Part shown: positions 26,061 through 35,807 of the stretch, in pieces
Numbering within the stretch: the first letter of the stretch is position 1
How the letters are laid out: each line of letters opens with the position of its first letter
Assembly (NCBI GenBank): GCA_905221605.1
Contig: CAJNDS010001990.1
Span: 613,704-655,674, forward strand
DNA length: 41,971 bases
Source: Symbiodinium natans
Taxonomy: Eukaryota > Sar > Dinophyceae > Suessiales > Symbiodiniaceae
Reading direction: 5' to 3'
Program-made: the position numbers and the translations under genes
The notes under the pieces: generated by a model
Database searches by the model: none
Seen by the model: only the letters and a program-made list of their open reading frames with translations
Told to the model about the DNA's origin: nothing

Positions 26061-26384
26061 GTTGCAGGATGGATTAGGGTTTAGGGTTCAGGGTTTAGGG
26101 CTTCGGGTTTCGGGTGACTTTGGGGACTTTAGGGGTTTAGGGTTTAGGATGTAGGGTGTAGGGTTTAGGGTCTGTATGGAGCCAGGCGACGGCAGAGGTC
26201 ATGGGTCCGGACCAGTGCCGCGCAGCCCAGAGGCTGCGGGGGCGATGGCACCACCCTCCTGTGGGCTTAGGGTTTAGGGTTTAGGGTTTAGGGTTTAGGG
26301 TTTAGGGTTTAGGGTTTAGGGCACTTTCTGGAGTTTGCTGTATAGGGCTTAGGGTTCAGGGCTTCTGAGATGGGGGATTCGCAG

Positions 26385-26419
26385 CACGAGCTGCAACCTT
26401 TTGGTGCGTTGGGGCCAAG
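26385..26419 (+). CDS. gene 2 candidate exon 2
   Basis: Acceptor GGATTCGCAG, two bases completing an Ala codon, then RAATFWCVGAK, donor AAG|GTACAG. The phase matches 26006-26060 and 26678-26767. Confidence 0.38.
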
Positions 26420-26677
26420 GTACAGTCAGGGCTGAGCCATGAAATTGCCAGCGAAAAACGCCACTTGGGTATTTTCCAAAGGGGTTTAGGGCTTTGAGTT
26501 CAGGGTCTGAGGTTTAAGGGGTTAGGGTTTAGAGGCTCCTAGCAAGTAGAGCCTCATGAAGGGCTCCCTGAGTAAGGGGTTAGGGCTAAGGGTATGTACA
26601 TCTTTAGGGGGCTTGGAGGGCTTCTTTCGGGGGTGATAGTAGCACCAGTTTGCGTTCCACATTCTGGATCCTTCCAG

Positions 26678-26767
26678 GGGTCTGACGCACATGAGTGCGT
26701 TCCGCCCTGTCCTGACGGGTGTGGGCTTGGTGAAACCTCGCAGGATGTGGGAGCTTCACTGCCCTGT
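26678..26767 (+). CDS. gene 2 candidate exon 3 with stop
   Basis: Acceptor CTGGATCCTTCCAG|G. The phase-0 frame reads GSDAHECVPPCPDGCGLGET then SQDVGASLPC and TAG. Cysteines at positions 7, 11, 15 and 29 suggest a Cys-rich domain. Another frame (LTHMSAFRPVLTGVGLVKPR...) runs to donor TTAG|GTTGGG at 26771, and its codon bias is slightly better. The site is well supported but the frame is not. Confidence 0.4.
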
Positions 26768-26820
26768 TAGGTTGGGTTTAGGGCGTATTTAGTGTTTAGG
26801 GCTAGGCTTTAGGCTTTTAA

Positions 26821-26880
26821 TTCCTAGACCCAAGAGCAACCCAGGATTAAACGGGCTCCTCTTTCTTGGTTTACAGGGGC
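26821..26880. mobile_element. family C fragment
   Basis: TTCCTAGACCCAAGAGCAAC and the following core match copies at 6405 and 32753. The right part is missing. Confidence 0.45.
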
Positions 26881-27189
26881 AGCTGTTCAAGGTCTCAGGG
26901 CTGGGGGCTCAGGTGTTAGTACTGGATGAGTGGAGGTTATAACGCAAAGCCCACGCAAACCCGGTACCCCGATCCCTTTGAAGGCTTCAGAATTAGGGTG
27001 TAGGGTCTAGGGTTGAGGGATTAGGGTTGAGAGATTCGGGGTCCCCGGCAGGAGCAGGAGGTTAGTATGCTACCGTCGCATGGCTCCGGGCACACTTAAT
27101 GCCGGAGCCCAACATTATCCCCTCAACCCTTTAAACCTTAAACCCCAGGCCCGAAACCCTACTAGTACCCATTGAGAAATCAATAGGCC

Positions 27190-27348
27190 CTACATTAAGC
27201 ACTCATGGGTTGCTCCAGGCAGTTTCATGAAGCATTTGGCTCGATCACGGAGTTGAGCTTCATGTTGCTGGACGTCCTCAGCCTTCTGCAGATCTTTGGA
27301 GTGAAGGCTTAGACCTCCAAAGCCAAACCGAGGGCGCAGCTTAGAAGC
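27190..27348 (-). CDS. candidate 3'-terminal exon, 52 residues, coiled-coil-like
   Basis: Acceptor GTTAACCAGTTAG|G, frame ASKLRPRFGFGGLSLHSKDL then QKAEDVQQHEAQLRDRAKCF and a TAG stop. The central 25 residues are rich in Q, E, K, R and A, as in a helix or coiled coil. It faces gene 2 tail-to-tail. Confidence 0.45.
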   Translation of the reverse strand, partial: ASKLRPRFGFGGLSLHSKDLQKAEDVQQHEAQLRDRAKCFMKLPGATHECLM

Positions 27349-27442
27349 CTAACTGGTTAACAGAGCCGGCGGTGTCTGAGGGAGATGGCGTCTGGTGCCA
27401 GTGCAGGGCTCGAGGGATCTTAAGCGATCTGACGCCGTTCCG
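27341..27442 (-). CDS. candidate exon just upstream, other frame
   Basis: A very strong acceptor (CTTTGTCTTTTCCAG) opens RNGVRSLKIPRALHWHQTPS then PSDTAGSVNQ. The frame stops after 33 codons, so a donor or short intron must lie inside if it joins 27190-27348. Confidence 0.35.
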   Translation of the reverse strand, partial: RNGVRSLKIPRALHWHQTPSPSDTAGSVNQLGF

Positions 27443-27689
27443 CTGGAAAAGACAAAGCGCTGGCGCACGAGGTGTGTAGAATAACTAGGATCCACAGTGC
27501 ATGCTAAACCCTAAGCCCTAAGCCTAAACCCTAAATCATCAGTCTTGATCCCTTAAGCCTAAAACCCTGAATTTTAGCTCCATTAGTTCTCGCGTCTTCC
27601 GGGACTGGGAGCTTAGGGTTGAGGGAAGAGCCTTGACGGCTAACAGGGCTTTGGGTTTACGGGCTTAGGGCCTGCAGCAGAGGTTTCGG

Positions 27690-27794
27690 TTGGGATGCTC
27701 CCACTTCTACTAACAAGTCCTTAATAGGGATTATTGTACCCTACTACAATCCCTTAATATGAAGGACTGCTAGTATAAGGGAGAACATCCCCAA
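27690..27794. mobile_element. family B element
   Basis: Ends TTGGGATGCTCCCAC and GGGAGAACATCCCCAA, with core CCTTAATAGGGATTATTG. Confidence 0.75.
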
Positions 27795-28019
27795 GGTTCA
27801 GGTCTGTCGGGGTTTCGGGTTGCAGCAGGGTATGATCTGCGGTTTCCGGTTCAAATGTTAAGGGTTAAAGTAAGGTGCACATGCAAGGGAATAGAAAACT
27901 CTAGACCTAAAGCCTAAACCACAAAATGCTAAATACTGAACCGAAAAAACTAAACCCCTAAACCCCAAACCTCATTTTCCCAACCGAAAAAACGAAAACC
28001 TCAAACCCCCAAAGAGTTG

Positions 28020-28205
28020 CTCTCTAACCCAAACCCCCCAAACCCCCAAACCCTACAACCCCTAAACCCTAACCCCGAAACCCCCTAAACCCCCTAAACC
28101 CCCTAAACCCCCTAAACCCCCTAAACCCCCTAAACCCTCTCAACCCTAAACCCTAAACCCTAAACCCCCAACCCTAAACCCCTAAACCCCTAAACCCCTA
28201 AAACC
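28020..28205 (-). repeat. CCCCCTAAA nonamers and CCCTAAA heptads
   Basis: Six uniform nonamers at 28077-28135 inside degenerate heptads. Confidence 0.9.
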
Positions 28206-28294
28206 TCGCAGACCCTGCAGCCCAGGTACAGATATGCCGCGGCGATCGCGGGCGTCGCGGCCGCAGTGGCTTTTTCGAAGCCTGGGGCATTTGG

Positions 28295-28730
28295 GGGGTT
28301 TAGGGTTTAGGGTTTAGGGTTTAGGGTTTAGGGTTTAGGGTTTAGGGTTTAGAGTTTAGAGTGTTTAATTTAGGGTTTAAGGTTTAGGAGTCCCTTCTAT
28401 AAGAGGATCCTACTATTTGGGAGTCTATATTTGGGGGCCCTTTTTAGCGTCAGCTTAGGGTTTTTTGAAGTTCAAGGGCTTAGGAATTTAGGGTTGAGGG
28501 GTTTGGGGGTTAGGAGCTTAGAGGCTTAGGGCTTATAGGGGTTAGAGGGCTTAGGAGTTTAGGGTTAAGGGGCTTGAGGTTCAGGGTTTAGGGGTTGAGG
28601 GGTTTTGAAAGTTTGGGGGTCTAGGGCCATTCGGAGTTGAAGGGGCTGAGGAGTCGAGGGTTGAGGGTTGGGGGTTTTGGGGTCTATCGGAGTTAAAGGG
28701 CTTAGGAGTTTCTGTTTTTTTTTTGGAGTT
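28295..28730 (+). repeat. TTTAGGG array, family D fragment, long degenerate G/T tract
   Basis: Perfect heptads to about 28360, a family D fragment (28388-28446), then degenerate TTTAGGAGTT-like units. Confidence 0.8.
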
Positions 28731-29014
28731 TACCTGGAAAGCCTAGTTGCTAATAATTTGTGGCAACTATTGAAAGTGGCCGCTTTTTACGCTTAAAACC
28801 AGCCACTGCAAAGTTGCAGGTTTTACCCATACATTGTCTACGCTTTTTTACGCCACTTTACGCTTTTTTACGCCACTTTTACGCCTTTTTACGCCACTTT
28901 CTGATGGGCAATCACTGTTAACTTGCCAGTGACAGGAATTCTGGCCACTTTTGCGAAATTCCTGCCACTTTCAATAGTTGCTGCAAAAAAGCAGCAACTG
29001 GGGCGTTCCAGGTA
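28731..29014. mobile_element. family F element, 284 bp with ~50 bp inverted ends
   Basis: Ends TACCTGGAAAGCC and GGCGTTCCAGGTA continue inward as AGTTGCT and GCAACTATTGAAAGTGGC on the left and their complements on the right. TA at both ends would fit a TA target duplication, as for Tc1/mariner-like elements. The interior has three tandem TACGCTTTTTTACGCCACTT units. No transposase frame is present, so it is non-autonomous. Confidence 0.8.
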
Positions 29015-29339
29015 GGGTTTCTAGGAGTTAACGGTTCTTTTTTGGGAGTTTCTGGTTGAAAGGTTTGTCTGGGGTTTAGGGTTTCGAGGAGTTGAAGGAC
29101 TCAGAAGTTCAGGGTTGAGGGGTTTGGGGTTCAGGGTTTACAGGAGAAAACAAAGGGCCATGGAGCATAGGGTTGAGGAGTTTAGGGGCTTTTGGGATGA
29201 GGAGTTTTGGGCTCAGGGTTTGGGAGTTTAGGGCTTTGGGGTTAAGTTGAGGGAACAAAGTTCGGTCTTGGGGGTTTAGGGAGCTCTTGTTTGGGCTGAG
29301 AACTAGCAGAAACGAGACAGCCGGATCGTCAGTCAGATA

Positions 29340-29885
29340 TCACGAAGACTCTTGTTCTGTAGAAGAGTGTCGGCCAGCGCTCTCAGAATACCACTTTCTG
29401 CCCGACGTAGCGAATACGGCAAACACAGCCAGTGTAGCATTTGGACGAAAGTAGAGGTCATCGCCTACGCGACGTGCTCGTATGTGACGGCAGCAGAAAG
29501 CAGACAATTTTTTCTTAGACTTCAAAGCGTGATCTTCTGAACGATGCAGCTCCGTCATCCATGCAAGAGCACCCATGCAGTAGAACTGCTCAACACGTCC
29601 TCCGGCGATTGCGCAATTGTTCCGCAGGCACCGCGTTTTCTTGTGCTTCGGGAGAAGCGATTTGTGGGCACAGCCATGCTTTTCTTGCTGGTGGGGGGCT
29701 TCCTCTACGAAAACTTTGCTACCCCAAACCCCAAGCCACAAATTTTTGCACCCTAAACCCAACAGTTTTTTATCGACCCCAAACCCCAAAGCCCCAAATT
29801 TCTGTACCCTGAACCCTAAAATTTGTTGGCGCTGGGCTCCCTGCAATGAATACGCGGACTCCGCGGCTGCTGGTGGCCCTGACAA
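29340..29885 (-). CDS. longest open frame, 181 codons; last ~120 residues plausible
   Basis: The first ~60 residues cross degenerate heptads and read like them (LGFRVQKFGALGFGVDKKLL). The later part is ordinary protein-like sequence (EEAPHQQEKHGCAHKSLLPK and ELHRSEDHALKSKKKLSAFC), ending STEQESS before TGA. A plus-strand ORF (29544-29756) with a possible membrane segment, FVGTAMLFLLVGGFLYEN, overlaps it. Strand and start are open. Confidence 0.35.
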   Translation of the reverse strand: MSGPPAAAESAYSLQGAQRQQILGFRVQKFGALGFGVDKKLLGLGCKNLWLGVWGSKVFVEEAPHQQEKHGCAHKSLLPKHKKTRCLRNNCAIAGGRVEQFYCMGALAWMTELHRSEDHALKSKKKLSAFCCRHIRARRVGDDLYFRPNATLAVFAVFATSGRKWYSESAGRHSSTEQESS

Positions 29886-29944
29886 GGCCAGGGTTAGGGT
29901 TCGAAGGTTTACGGACTGGCTTGGAGGTTTCTGGGTAATTAATT

Positions 29945-30010
29945 AGGGTTTAGGGTTTAGGGTTTCGGGTTTCGGGTTTCGGGTTTCGGGTTTCGGGTTT
30001 AGGGTTTACC
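29945..30010 (+). repeat. TTTCGGG variant array
   Basis: Five or six TTTCGGG units between TTTAGGG units. Confidence 0.95.
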
Positions 30011-30310
30011 TCTCATGAATCCTTCTCCTTGTTGTATCTCCCACTCCTGCCACAAGATTGGGATCGTCTGCATGTGCTGACGAGTTAAGTGAGCCCAGTG
30101 TTGTGAGACTTCAGTCGGGCGACCGAGTAGTCCTACGCCCTGCAGAATCTAAGGCCTCAGGCGAAAAGTTGCACGACGACGAAAACCCTCAACCTTGAAC
30201 CCTAAATACTAAACCTCAACTCCCAAGCAACTCCGAGCGCCTATTCAGGGCTTCGGGTTTGTAAGCTTAGGCTTGAGGGCTTCTCGGGAAGTATTGTTTG
30301 ATTGGGGAAA

Positions 30311-30467
30311 GGGGGGGGGGGGGGGGGGGGGGGGGGGGCGGCGGCGGCTTCAAAATAAGAAAGCTGACCTTGGTGGCTATTGCTGTTTCTCTGTGTGCAC
30401 ACGGCCATTTAAGGTGGGGGTGGGTAGCCGGGTAGCTACAGCTTTACTACCCACCCTAAAACTGTCC

Positions 30468-30499
<32 letters not shown>
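30311..30499 (+). repeat. two poly-G tracts
   Basis: Runs of about 28 and 30 G around a 130 bp unique segment. A CCCTAAA array follows (30503-30545). Confidence 0.95.
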
Positions 30500-30500
<1 letters not shown>

Positions 30501-30622
30501 GAAACCCTAAACCCTAAACCCTAAACCCTAAACCCTACACCCTTAGGAGTTTGGTGTCTAGGGCGCGCGACCGATATCCCAAGACCCTACCCCAACTTGT
30601 GAAGACCCAAGCGCCTAACCCT

Positions 30623-30748
30623 GCAAAGAGGGGCCCCATTTACCATACTAACTGTAATTAAGGGACTTATAACCTAGGCAAGGCTCCTTATAACCCAATT
30701 TAGGGCTCTTATAACTCTACTTATAACTAGGGGGGGGGGGCTCCTTGT
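30623..30748. mobile_element. family A element, possible intron
   Basis: On the minus strand it starts AAG|GAGCCCC and ends GGGGCCCCTCTTTGCAG|G. Flanking minus-strand sequence is open in a continuous phase (LYSFDSAYVRKVT ... VRRLGLH), as for the copy in gene 1. Confidence 0.55.
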
Positions 30749-30924
30749 AACTTTCCTAACGTAGGCGCTATCGAACGAGTACAAGAGGTATAAAAGGGAA
30801 AAATGCTGGTAATGATCTGGGCCCGAAACTTGGGCCTTAAAGAACTTGCTTTTCCAGGATATTGGCCGAAGTCACTCTGTCTATAGAAACCTCAAGTTCC
30901 TCCCCCTGCCTGCACCCTATACCC

Positions 30925-31306
30925 TAAACCTTATAAACCCTAAACCCTGAAACCCAAACCCAAACCCAAACCCCAAACCCCAAACCCCAAACCCCAAACC
31001 CCAAACCCCAAACCCTAAACCCTAAACCCTAAACCGTAAACCCTAAACCCTAAACCCTAAACCCTAAACCCTAATTTCCAAACCCTAAACCCTAAACCCT
31101 AAACCCTAAACCCTAAACCCTAAACCCTAAACCCTAAACCCTAAACCCTAAACCCTAAACCTAAACCCTAAACCCTAAACCCTAAACCCTAAACCCTAAA
31201 CCCTAAACCCTAAACCCTAAACCCTAAACCCTAAACCCTAAACCCTAAACCCTAAACCCTAAACCCTAAACCCTAAACCCTAAACCCTAAACCCTAAACC
31301 CTAAAC
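30925..31306 (-). repeat. longest CCCTAAA array
   Basis: About 380 bp, with an internal block of AAACCCC variants (30957-31010) and then uniform heptads to the end. Confidence 0.97.
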
Positions 31307-31400
31307 CCTGCCTGCCGGCTGCGATGTTGTCAACATCCAAGCCGCACGCGCAGGGCAGGGCGGCGCTCTGCGCGCGGGCCCAGCCTCGGCCAGATGAACG
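31307..31400 (-). CDS. candidate internal exon, 31 codons
   Basis: Acceptor GTCCTCCGCCCTGCAG, frame RSSGRGWARAQSAALPCACG then LDVDNIAAGRQ, donor CAGG|GTTTAGGG into the long array. The plus strand is open too (MLSTSKPHAQGRAALCARAQ...), running into the AT-rich repeat. Confidence 0.35.
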
Positions 31401-31436
31401 CTGCAGGGCGGAGGACCCTAATATAGGGGCCTTGAA

Positions 31437-31660
31437 AATTATAGAATATAAAAGTGAAAACAATATAATTATAGTAATAATAGTAGTAATAGCTATATAA
31501 TCGTAATAATAGTAGTGATAGTAATGAATAGTAAGAAGAGTAATGATAGTAATAATCGTAATGATAGTGATAATAGTAAGAAGAGTAGGACTAGATAGAA
31601 TAGAAAGAATAGTAAGAATAGTGAGAATAGTAAGAATGGTAGTAATGGTATTAGGAGTCA
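31437..31660. repeat. AT-rich imperfect trinucleotide repeat
   Basis: AATAGTAAG- and AATGATAGT-type units. Low complexity, reading Ile/Thr/Tyr-rich on the minus strand. Confidence 0.85.
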
Positions 31661-31979
31661 TAACGCTGACTAGTAGCATTTAAGAACATTAATTGTATCA
31701 CCGTACGGAAATGATATTAGTGACTTTTGCCGACACTATAGTATGGAGGTGAGGGTTGATGGGGATTAGGGTTTACCTACCCCTTACGTGATAATCTCTC
31801 GTTCAGTTTAAAGTTAGTCCTCTTTAGAGGGCCAAAATCTGGCAACTCAAAAACTGTCCGCTTTGCGCAATTCTGAAGCTTTCTCGCAAAGGTGCCTTTT
31901 CAGGACATGGCCCTCACCTAAACCCTAAACCCTAGACCCTAAAGCCTGAACCCTGAACCCTGAACCCTAAACCCTAAAC

Positions 31980-32056
31980 TTTAAAGTAGAACTCAGGCCA
32001 CGGCGAGGAAGCGGCGGGGTCGAGGGCGGTTCGGGCGACGGCTCGGGTGGCCCCAT
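31980..32056 (-). CDS. candidate internal exon, Pro-rich
   Basis: Acceptor GGGCGGCCCTAAG, frame MGPPEPSPEPPSTPPLPRRG then LSSTLK, donor AAA|GTTTAGGG. It has CCCTAAA on its sense 5' side and TTTAGGG on its 3' side. It looks like a disordered linker. All plus frames are open for part of the island. Confidence 0.35.
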
Positions 32057-32083
32057 CTTAGGGCCGCCCGGCCGGGGTTTAGG

Positions 32084-32145
32084 GGGGGGTTTAGGGTTTA
32101 GGGTTTAGGGTTTAGGGTTTAGGGTTTAGGGTTTAGGGTTTTGGC
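32084..32145 (+). repeat. TTTAGGG array
   Basis: Eight uniform heptads. Confidence 0.95.
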
Positions 32146-32752
32146 GTCCGGGTCTTGACCCCTTGTTCACAGGCCAGGGTAAAGGAGGTGGCTTGTGCTG
32201 ACGCTGCCACAGAAAACGCTCGTTGAATGTTGGCCCCTGTTGGGACTGGTCAGTAGACATATTTATGTTTGTATAAGCAAATCAAGGCCCTCATTGCAGC
32301 AGGTACCCAAAAAATGACCCGAATCTAGGGAACCTCTAAACTTGCGAGTTTGGGGGAGGGGGGGGAAGTGGGGTGGGGAGGGGGGGAACCCTCCCTGTCT
32401 CTAGTCTAGGGCATTGATCCACAGGCCACAGGCAAGCACCGAGACAGTTCGGCAAAAGTAGCATGCTGCGTTTTGGGGTTTTCGGGGGTTTCAGGGTTTG
32501 ATTTTAGGGTGCTTGAGTTGTTCCTTGCCAAGCCCTCCTAAACCCGTCGTTTTCCCTAACAAACCCTAAACACCCCCCCCCCCCCCCCTCCCCCAAAGCC
32601 TAAACCACCTAGATGTTGCAACATCCTGCTTGCAGCTGCCCAGCACCAACAGTTCTGGCACTCAACATTGCCTGTGGTGCTGGGGAGGGGGGGAACTACT
32701 GTGCTTCGTGTTTGATGCACTCTGAGGTCTATCTGACTAACCCTCACCCCAA

Positions 32753-32840
32753 CTAGACTCGGGAGTAACCTAGGAATAAAAAGGGTGCCCTTTACCCCCA
32801 GCCCCAAAAAAATGGAAAAAGGGCCTACTCCCGGTCCTAG
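32753..32840. mobile_element. family C element, short form
   Basis: Ends CTAGACTCGGGAGTAACC and CTACTCCCGGTCCTAG, with core AATAAAAAGGGTGCCCTTT. Confidence 0.7.
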
Positions 32841-32947
32841 CCAAGCCCGAAACCCTTATGGGAGTTGGGGTCTGCAGGAGTGGCTTGCACCAAAGAAGGT
32901 CCTCCTGAACCCCCCCCCACCCCCCCCCAACCCCCCCCCCAAAAAAA

Positions 32948-33170
32948 GGAGCAGCGCAACGCTTTTTTGTCTCGCTCGCTTCGGGGATGTCGCCTGATTC
33001 TTTGGGGGAAGCCCCCAAAAGGTTCAAGCTTCCGGGCAGTTGGATATCAGAACCTGGCATACCTGGCATTAAGGGCTGAGGGACACCCTTCTGCGCTGCA
33101 TACCCGTGAGAAGGACCATCTGGTTGCACCGCAGCCCCCCTTAAGGACCATATGCCAAAAACCCCCATAA
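32948..33170. CDS. region open on both strands
   Basis: After a C/A homopolymer (32908-32947), the plus strand reads SLRGCRLILWGKPPKGSSFR and the minus strand SDIQLPGSLNLLGASPKESG, both for more than 60 codons. One is probably coding. The minus reading has more typical composition. Confidence 0.28.
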
Positions 33171-33299
33171 ACCCTAAACGCTAAACCCCAAACGGACAGG
33201 GAGAAGCAAGTCGCGGTCCCAAGAAAAACCTGCACCTGGATATTCTTGAACCAACACCCTCCCCCCCCCCCACACCAACCTCTACAACCTGCGCCCTGC

Positions 33300-33390
33300 C
33301 CTAAACCCTAAACCCTACTTAGAACCCTAAACCCTAAACCCTAAACCCTAAACCCTAAACCCTAAACCCTAAACCCTAAACCCTAAACCC
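33300..33390 (-). repeat. CCCTAAA array
   Basis: About twelve heptads. Confidence 0.95.
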
Positions 33391-33500
33391 GACCTCTGAC
33401 TCCAAGGGGTTTGGGGGCTTCGGCTCTTGGGGGTGGAATTTCGCAGGGGCAAGCTCGACCGCCTGGCTCCTCGGGCATCCAGCTACAGGCATTTGCCTCT

Positions 33501-33706
33501 ACTTGGAGGTTCATGGTACCTATGAACCAATAATGACTGTACTGTAACCACTGTACTTATAATCTAATAGGGCACTTAAGGGCTTATAACCAATCGTAAG
33601 TGTACTTTTTCACCGTACTTATAACCATATCAGGGCACTTAAGGGGCTTATAAGTGGGTTATAGGTACAGTTATCATCGGTTAATAAGTACCAGGAACCT
33701 CCAAGA
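33501..33706. mobile_element. family E element, 206 bp
   Basis: Ends ACTTGGAGGTTC and GAACCTCCAAG. Inside is a tandem duplication of about 75 bp (CTGTACTTATAA ... GGGCACTTAAGGG). Solitary ends of this type occur at 9111, 15392 and 18240. Confidence 0.7.
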
Positions 33707-33859
33707 ACCGGGCTCCACTACGTATTCCTGTGCTCCGGACCCTGCTTTGGTTGAACCCAAGCACCTTGGTTGCGTTATGTAGGTAACCTAAGAACTTATA
33801 GCTAAGGGTATTTGCCAAAAAACCAACAAGAGCCAAGAGATAAAAAAACGTCAAAGATG

Positions 33860-34615
33860 GCACCCAATCCCTGTAAAGCCAACATGAAAACCCTAAATAG
33901 CCCCAACAACCTTTGAAGCACTAGAAAACTTGAAGCCCTTAAGGCCTGAAAGACCCGAACAAGCCCTAAATAGCCATAAAGAGCCCTTAAGAGCCTACCA
34001 AAAAAACACAAACACCTTCAGACACCGCAAACCTTAACGCCCTAAGAACCCTCAACAGCCCTTAGAACCGTAAAGTAGCCCTTATTCAAACCTAAAAAGG
34101 GTCCTCAAAAGCCCTGAAGTATATAAACCCTTAAACACCCTAAACAATACCCTAAAAAGCACCCTGAAAAGGGCCCTAAACAAGCCATAAAGCAAATCCT
34201 TGAAAAACCCTACCAAAAGGATGCTACAGAAAGGGCCACAAAAGCCGTAAGGTAACCCTTGAACACGCAAAAAAAGGACCCTGGGGAGTGCCCTAAAAGC
34301 CATATACAGCCCAAACCCTAAACCCTAAACAAGGACCCTTGAAAAAGGGCCCTAAACCCTAAAGCTTAAACCCTAAAGCTTAAACCCTAAAACCCTAAAA
34401 CCCTGAAACCCTAAAACCCTAAACCCTAAACCCCTAAAAGCCTACTAGCCATCAACCCTAAACCCTAAGCCCTAAGCCCTAAACCCTAAACCCTAAAACC
34501 CTCAACCCTAAAACCCTAAAAGCCTCAAAGCCATCAACCCTCAGCCCTAAACCCTAAACCCTAAACTCCTAAACCCTAAAACCCTAAAGCCCTAAAACCC
34601 TACAAGCCATAAAGC
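33860..34615 (-). repeat. long degenerate CCCTAAA tract
   Basis: C/A-rich. Units are spaced irregularly, then become regular toward 34315-34615. Confidence 0.75.
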
Positions 34616-34627
34616 CACGCTCTCCAC

Positions 34628-34691
34628 TCAGGATCGGCTGTCCCGGCGCCGGCGCCGACGCCCGGAGCGACTCCGGCTACGGTCCCGGCGC
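34628..34691 (-). CDS. candidate RS-domain terminal exon
   Basis: Minus-strand acceptor CCCCCTTGGAAG|G, then RRDRSRSRSGRRRRRRDSRS and TGA. Alternating Arg/Ser of this kind is typical of the C-terminal RS domain of SR splicing factors, which act in nuclear pre-mRNA splicing and are Ser-phosphorylated. No RNA-binding domain is attached here; an RRM-like exon lies 7 kb upstream on the same strand (41702). The plus strand offers good sites too (CTCTCCACTCAG|G, GGG|GTAAGG) with an Arg-rich frame (DRLSRRRRRRPERLRLRSRR). Confidence 0.42.
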
Positions 34692-34706
34692 CTTCCAAGG
34701 GGGGTA

Positions 34707-34890
34707 AGGCTAGGGTTTAGGGTTTAGGGTTTAGGGTTTAGGGTTTAGGGTTTAGGGTTTAGGGTTTAGGGTTTAGGGTTTAGGGTTTAGGGTTTAGGGT
34801 TTAGGGTTTAGGGTTTAGGGTTTAGGGTTTAGGGTTTAGGGTTTTGGATTTAGGGTTTTGGGTTTAGGGCTTAGGGTTTAGGGTTGTTTG
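34707..34890 (+). repeat. TTTAGGG array, about 24 units
   Basis: Uniform, then TTTTGGG and CTTAGGG variants. Confidence 0.97.
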
Positions 34891-35106
34891 ACACTCCCAA
34901 ACACCAAGATGTCAAGCCCCTATATCCCTAAGCCTACTTGCCCTGCACCCTGACAACTCACAACCTTGCAAAGAGACCCCGATATCAACCCAAACCCTGC
35001 TAGCGCCGGAGAAGCCCAAAGCTCGAAGCCCTTAATTACTCTCAACCCTTGGGTTTAGGGTTTAGGGTTTAGGGTTTGGGGTTTAGGGTTGAGGGTATCC
35101 CTGAAC

Positions 35107-35181
35107 GAGTCTGAGAAGCTCTCCCCCGCCTGCTGCGGCTCCGCCGCCCCGAGCGGCCGCGAGGAGGCGGACTCGGGCTGC
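35107..35181 (-). CDS. candidate internal exon, extreme codon bias
   Basis: Acceptor CCCGACTTCCCAG|G, frame QPESASSRPLGAAEPQQAGE then SFSD, with nearly every third position G/C. The donor is GACTC|GTTCAG, or a GA donor seven bases later. It looks like a disordered linker. Confidence 0.42.
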
Positions 35182-35349
35182 CTGGGAAGTCGGGCGTTTA
35201 GGGTTTAGGGTTTAGGGTTTATAGGGTTTAGGGTTTAGGGTTTAGGGTGACAGGGTTCAGGGTTCAGGGCTTAGGGCGTAGGATTTATGATTTAGGATGT
35301 AGGACTTAGGATTTAGGACTTCAGATTTGAGATTTCGGATTTCGGATTT

Positions 35350-35563
35350 AGCATGCCACGCACTCACGTGCTACATGATTTCGACACATGTCTGATTCGA
35401 GCAGGGCGTACAGATCTGCGAAAGTGGTTTCCGTCAGTCCTGCCGGGCCGGATGGAGGCCCCAAGTGGTCACGACGAAGATGCCTCAGCGAATGCATGCC
35501 TGCGTGTTGCACACCGCCGCGAAGCATAGACTTGGCGCGCTTCAGCTTCTCCAAGAGATTCAC
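35350..35563 (-). CDS. open frame, 71 codons, uncertain
   Basis: Reads NLLEKLKRAKSMLRGGVQHA, later ETTFADLYALLESDMCRNHV, up to a GTGAGT donor near 35368. It is protein-like and helical, but the TTTAGGG/CCCTAAA order around it is opposite to the usual exon layout. A plus frame is open too. Confidence 0.35.
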
Positions 35564-35663
35564 CCTAAACCCTAAACCCTAAACCCTAAACCCTAAACCC
35601 TAAACCCTAAACCCTAAACCCTAAACCCTAAACCCTAAACCCTAAACCCTAAACCCTAAACCC
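35564..35663 (-). repeat. CCCTAAA array, 14 units
   Basis: Uniform heptads. Confidence 0.97.
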
Positions 35664-35807
35664 ATTCCTCACCACTTCCTTGTGGTCAGAACTGCCGGGC
35701 GGGCCTCGGAACGGCGCAGGCATGCGTAGGCACTTCGGGCTCTGACCGTTCCAGACGTCATCTGCACTGGCTTTCCGAGAAATGAGGGGCGGCCCCTCAC
35801 TTTCAAG

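Noticed and set aside
34707-34890. Chromosome end or subtelomere
   Set aside because: Arrays occur in both orientations throughout, none is terminal, and unique islands lie on both sides of each. This is interstitial repeat.
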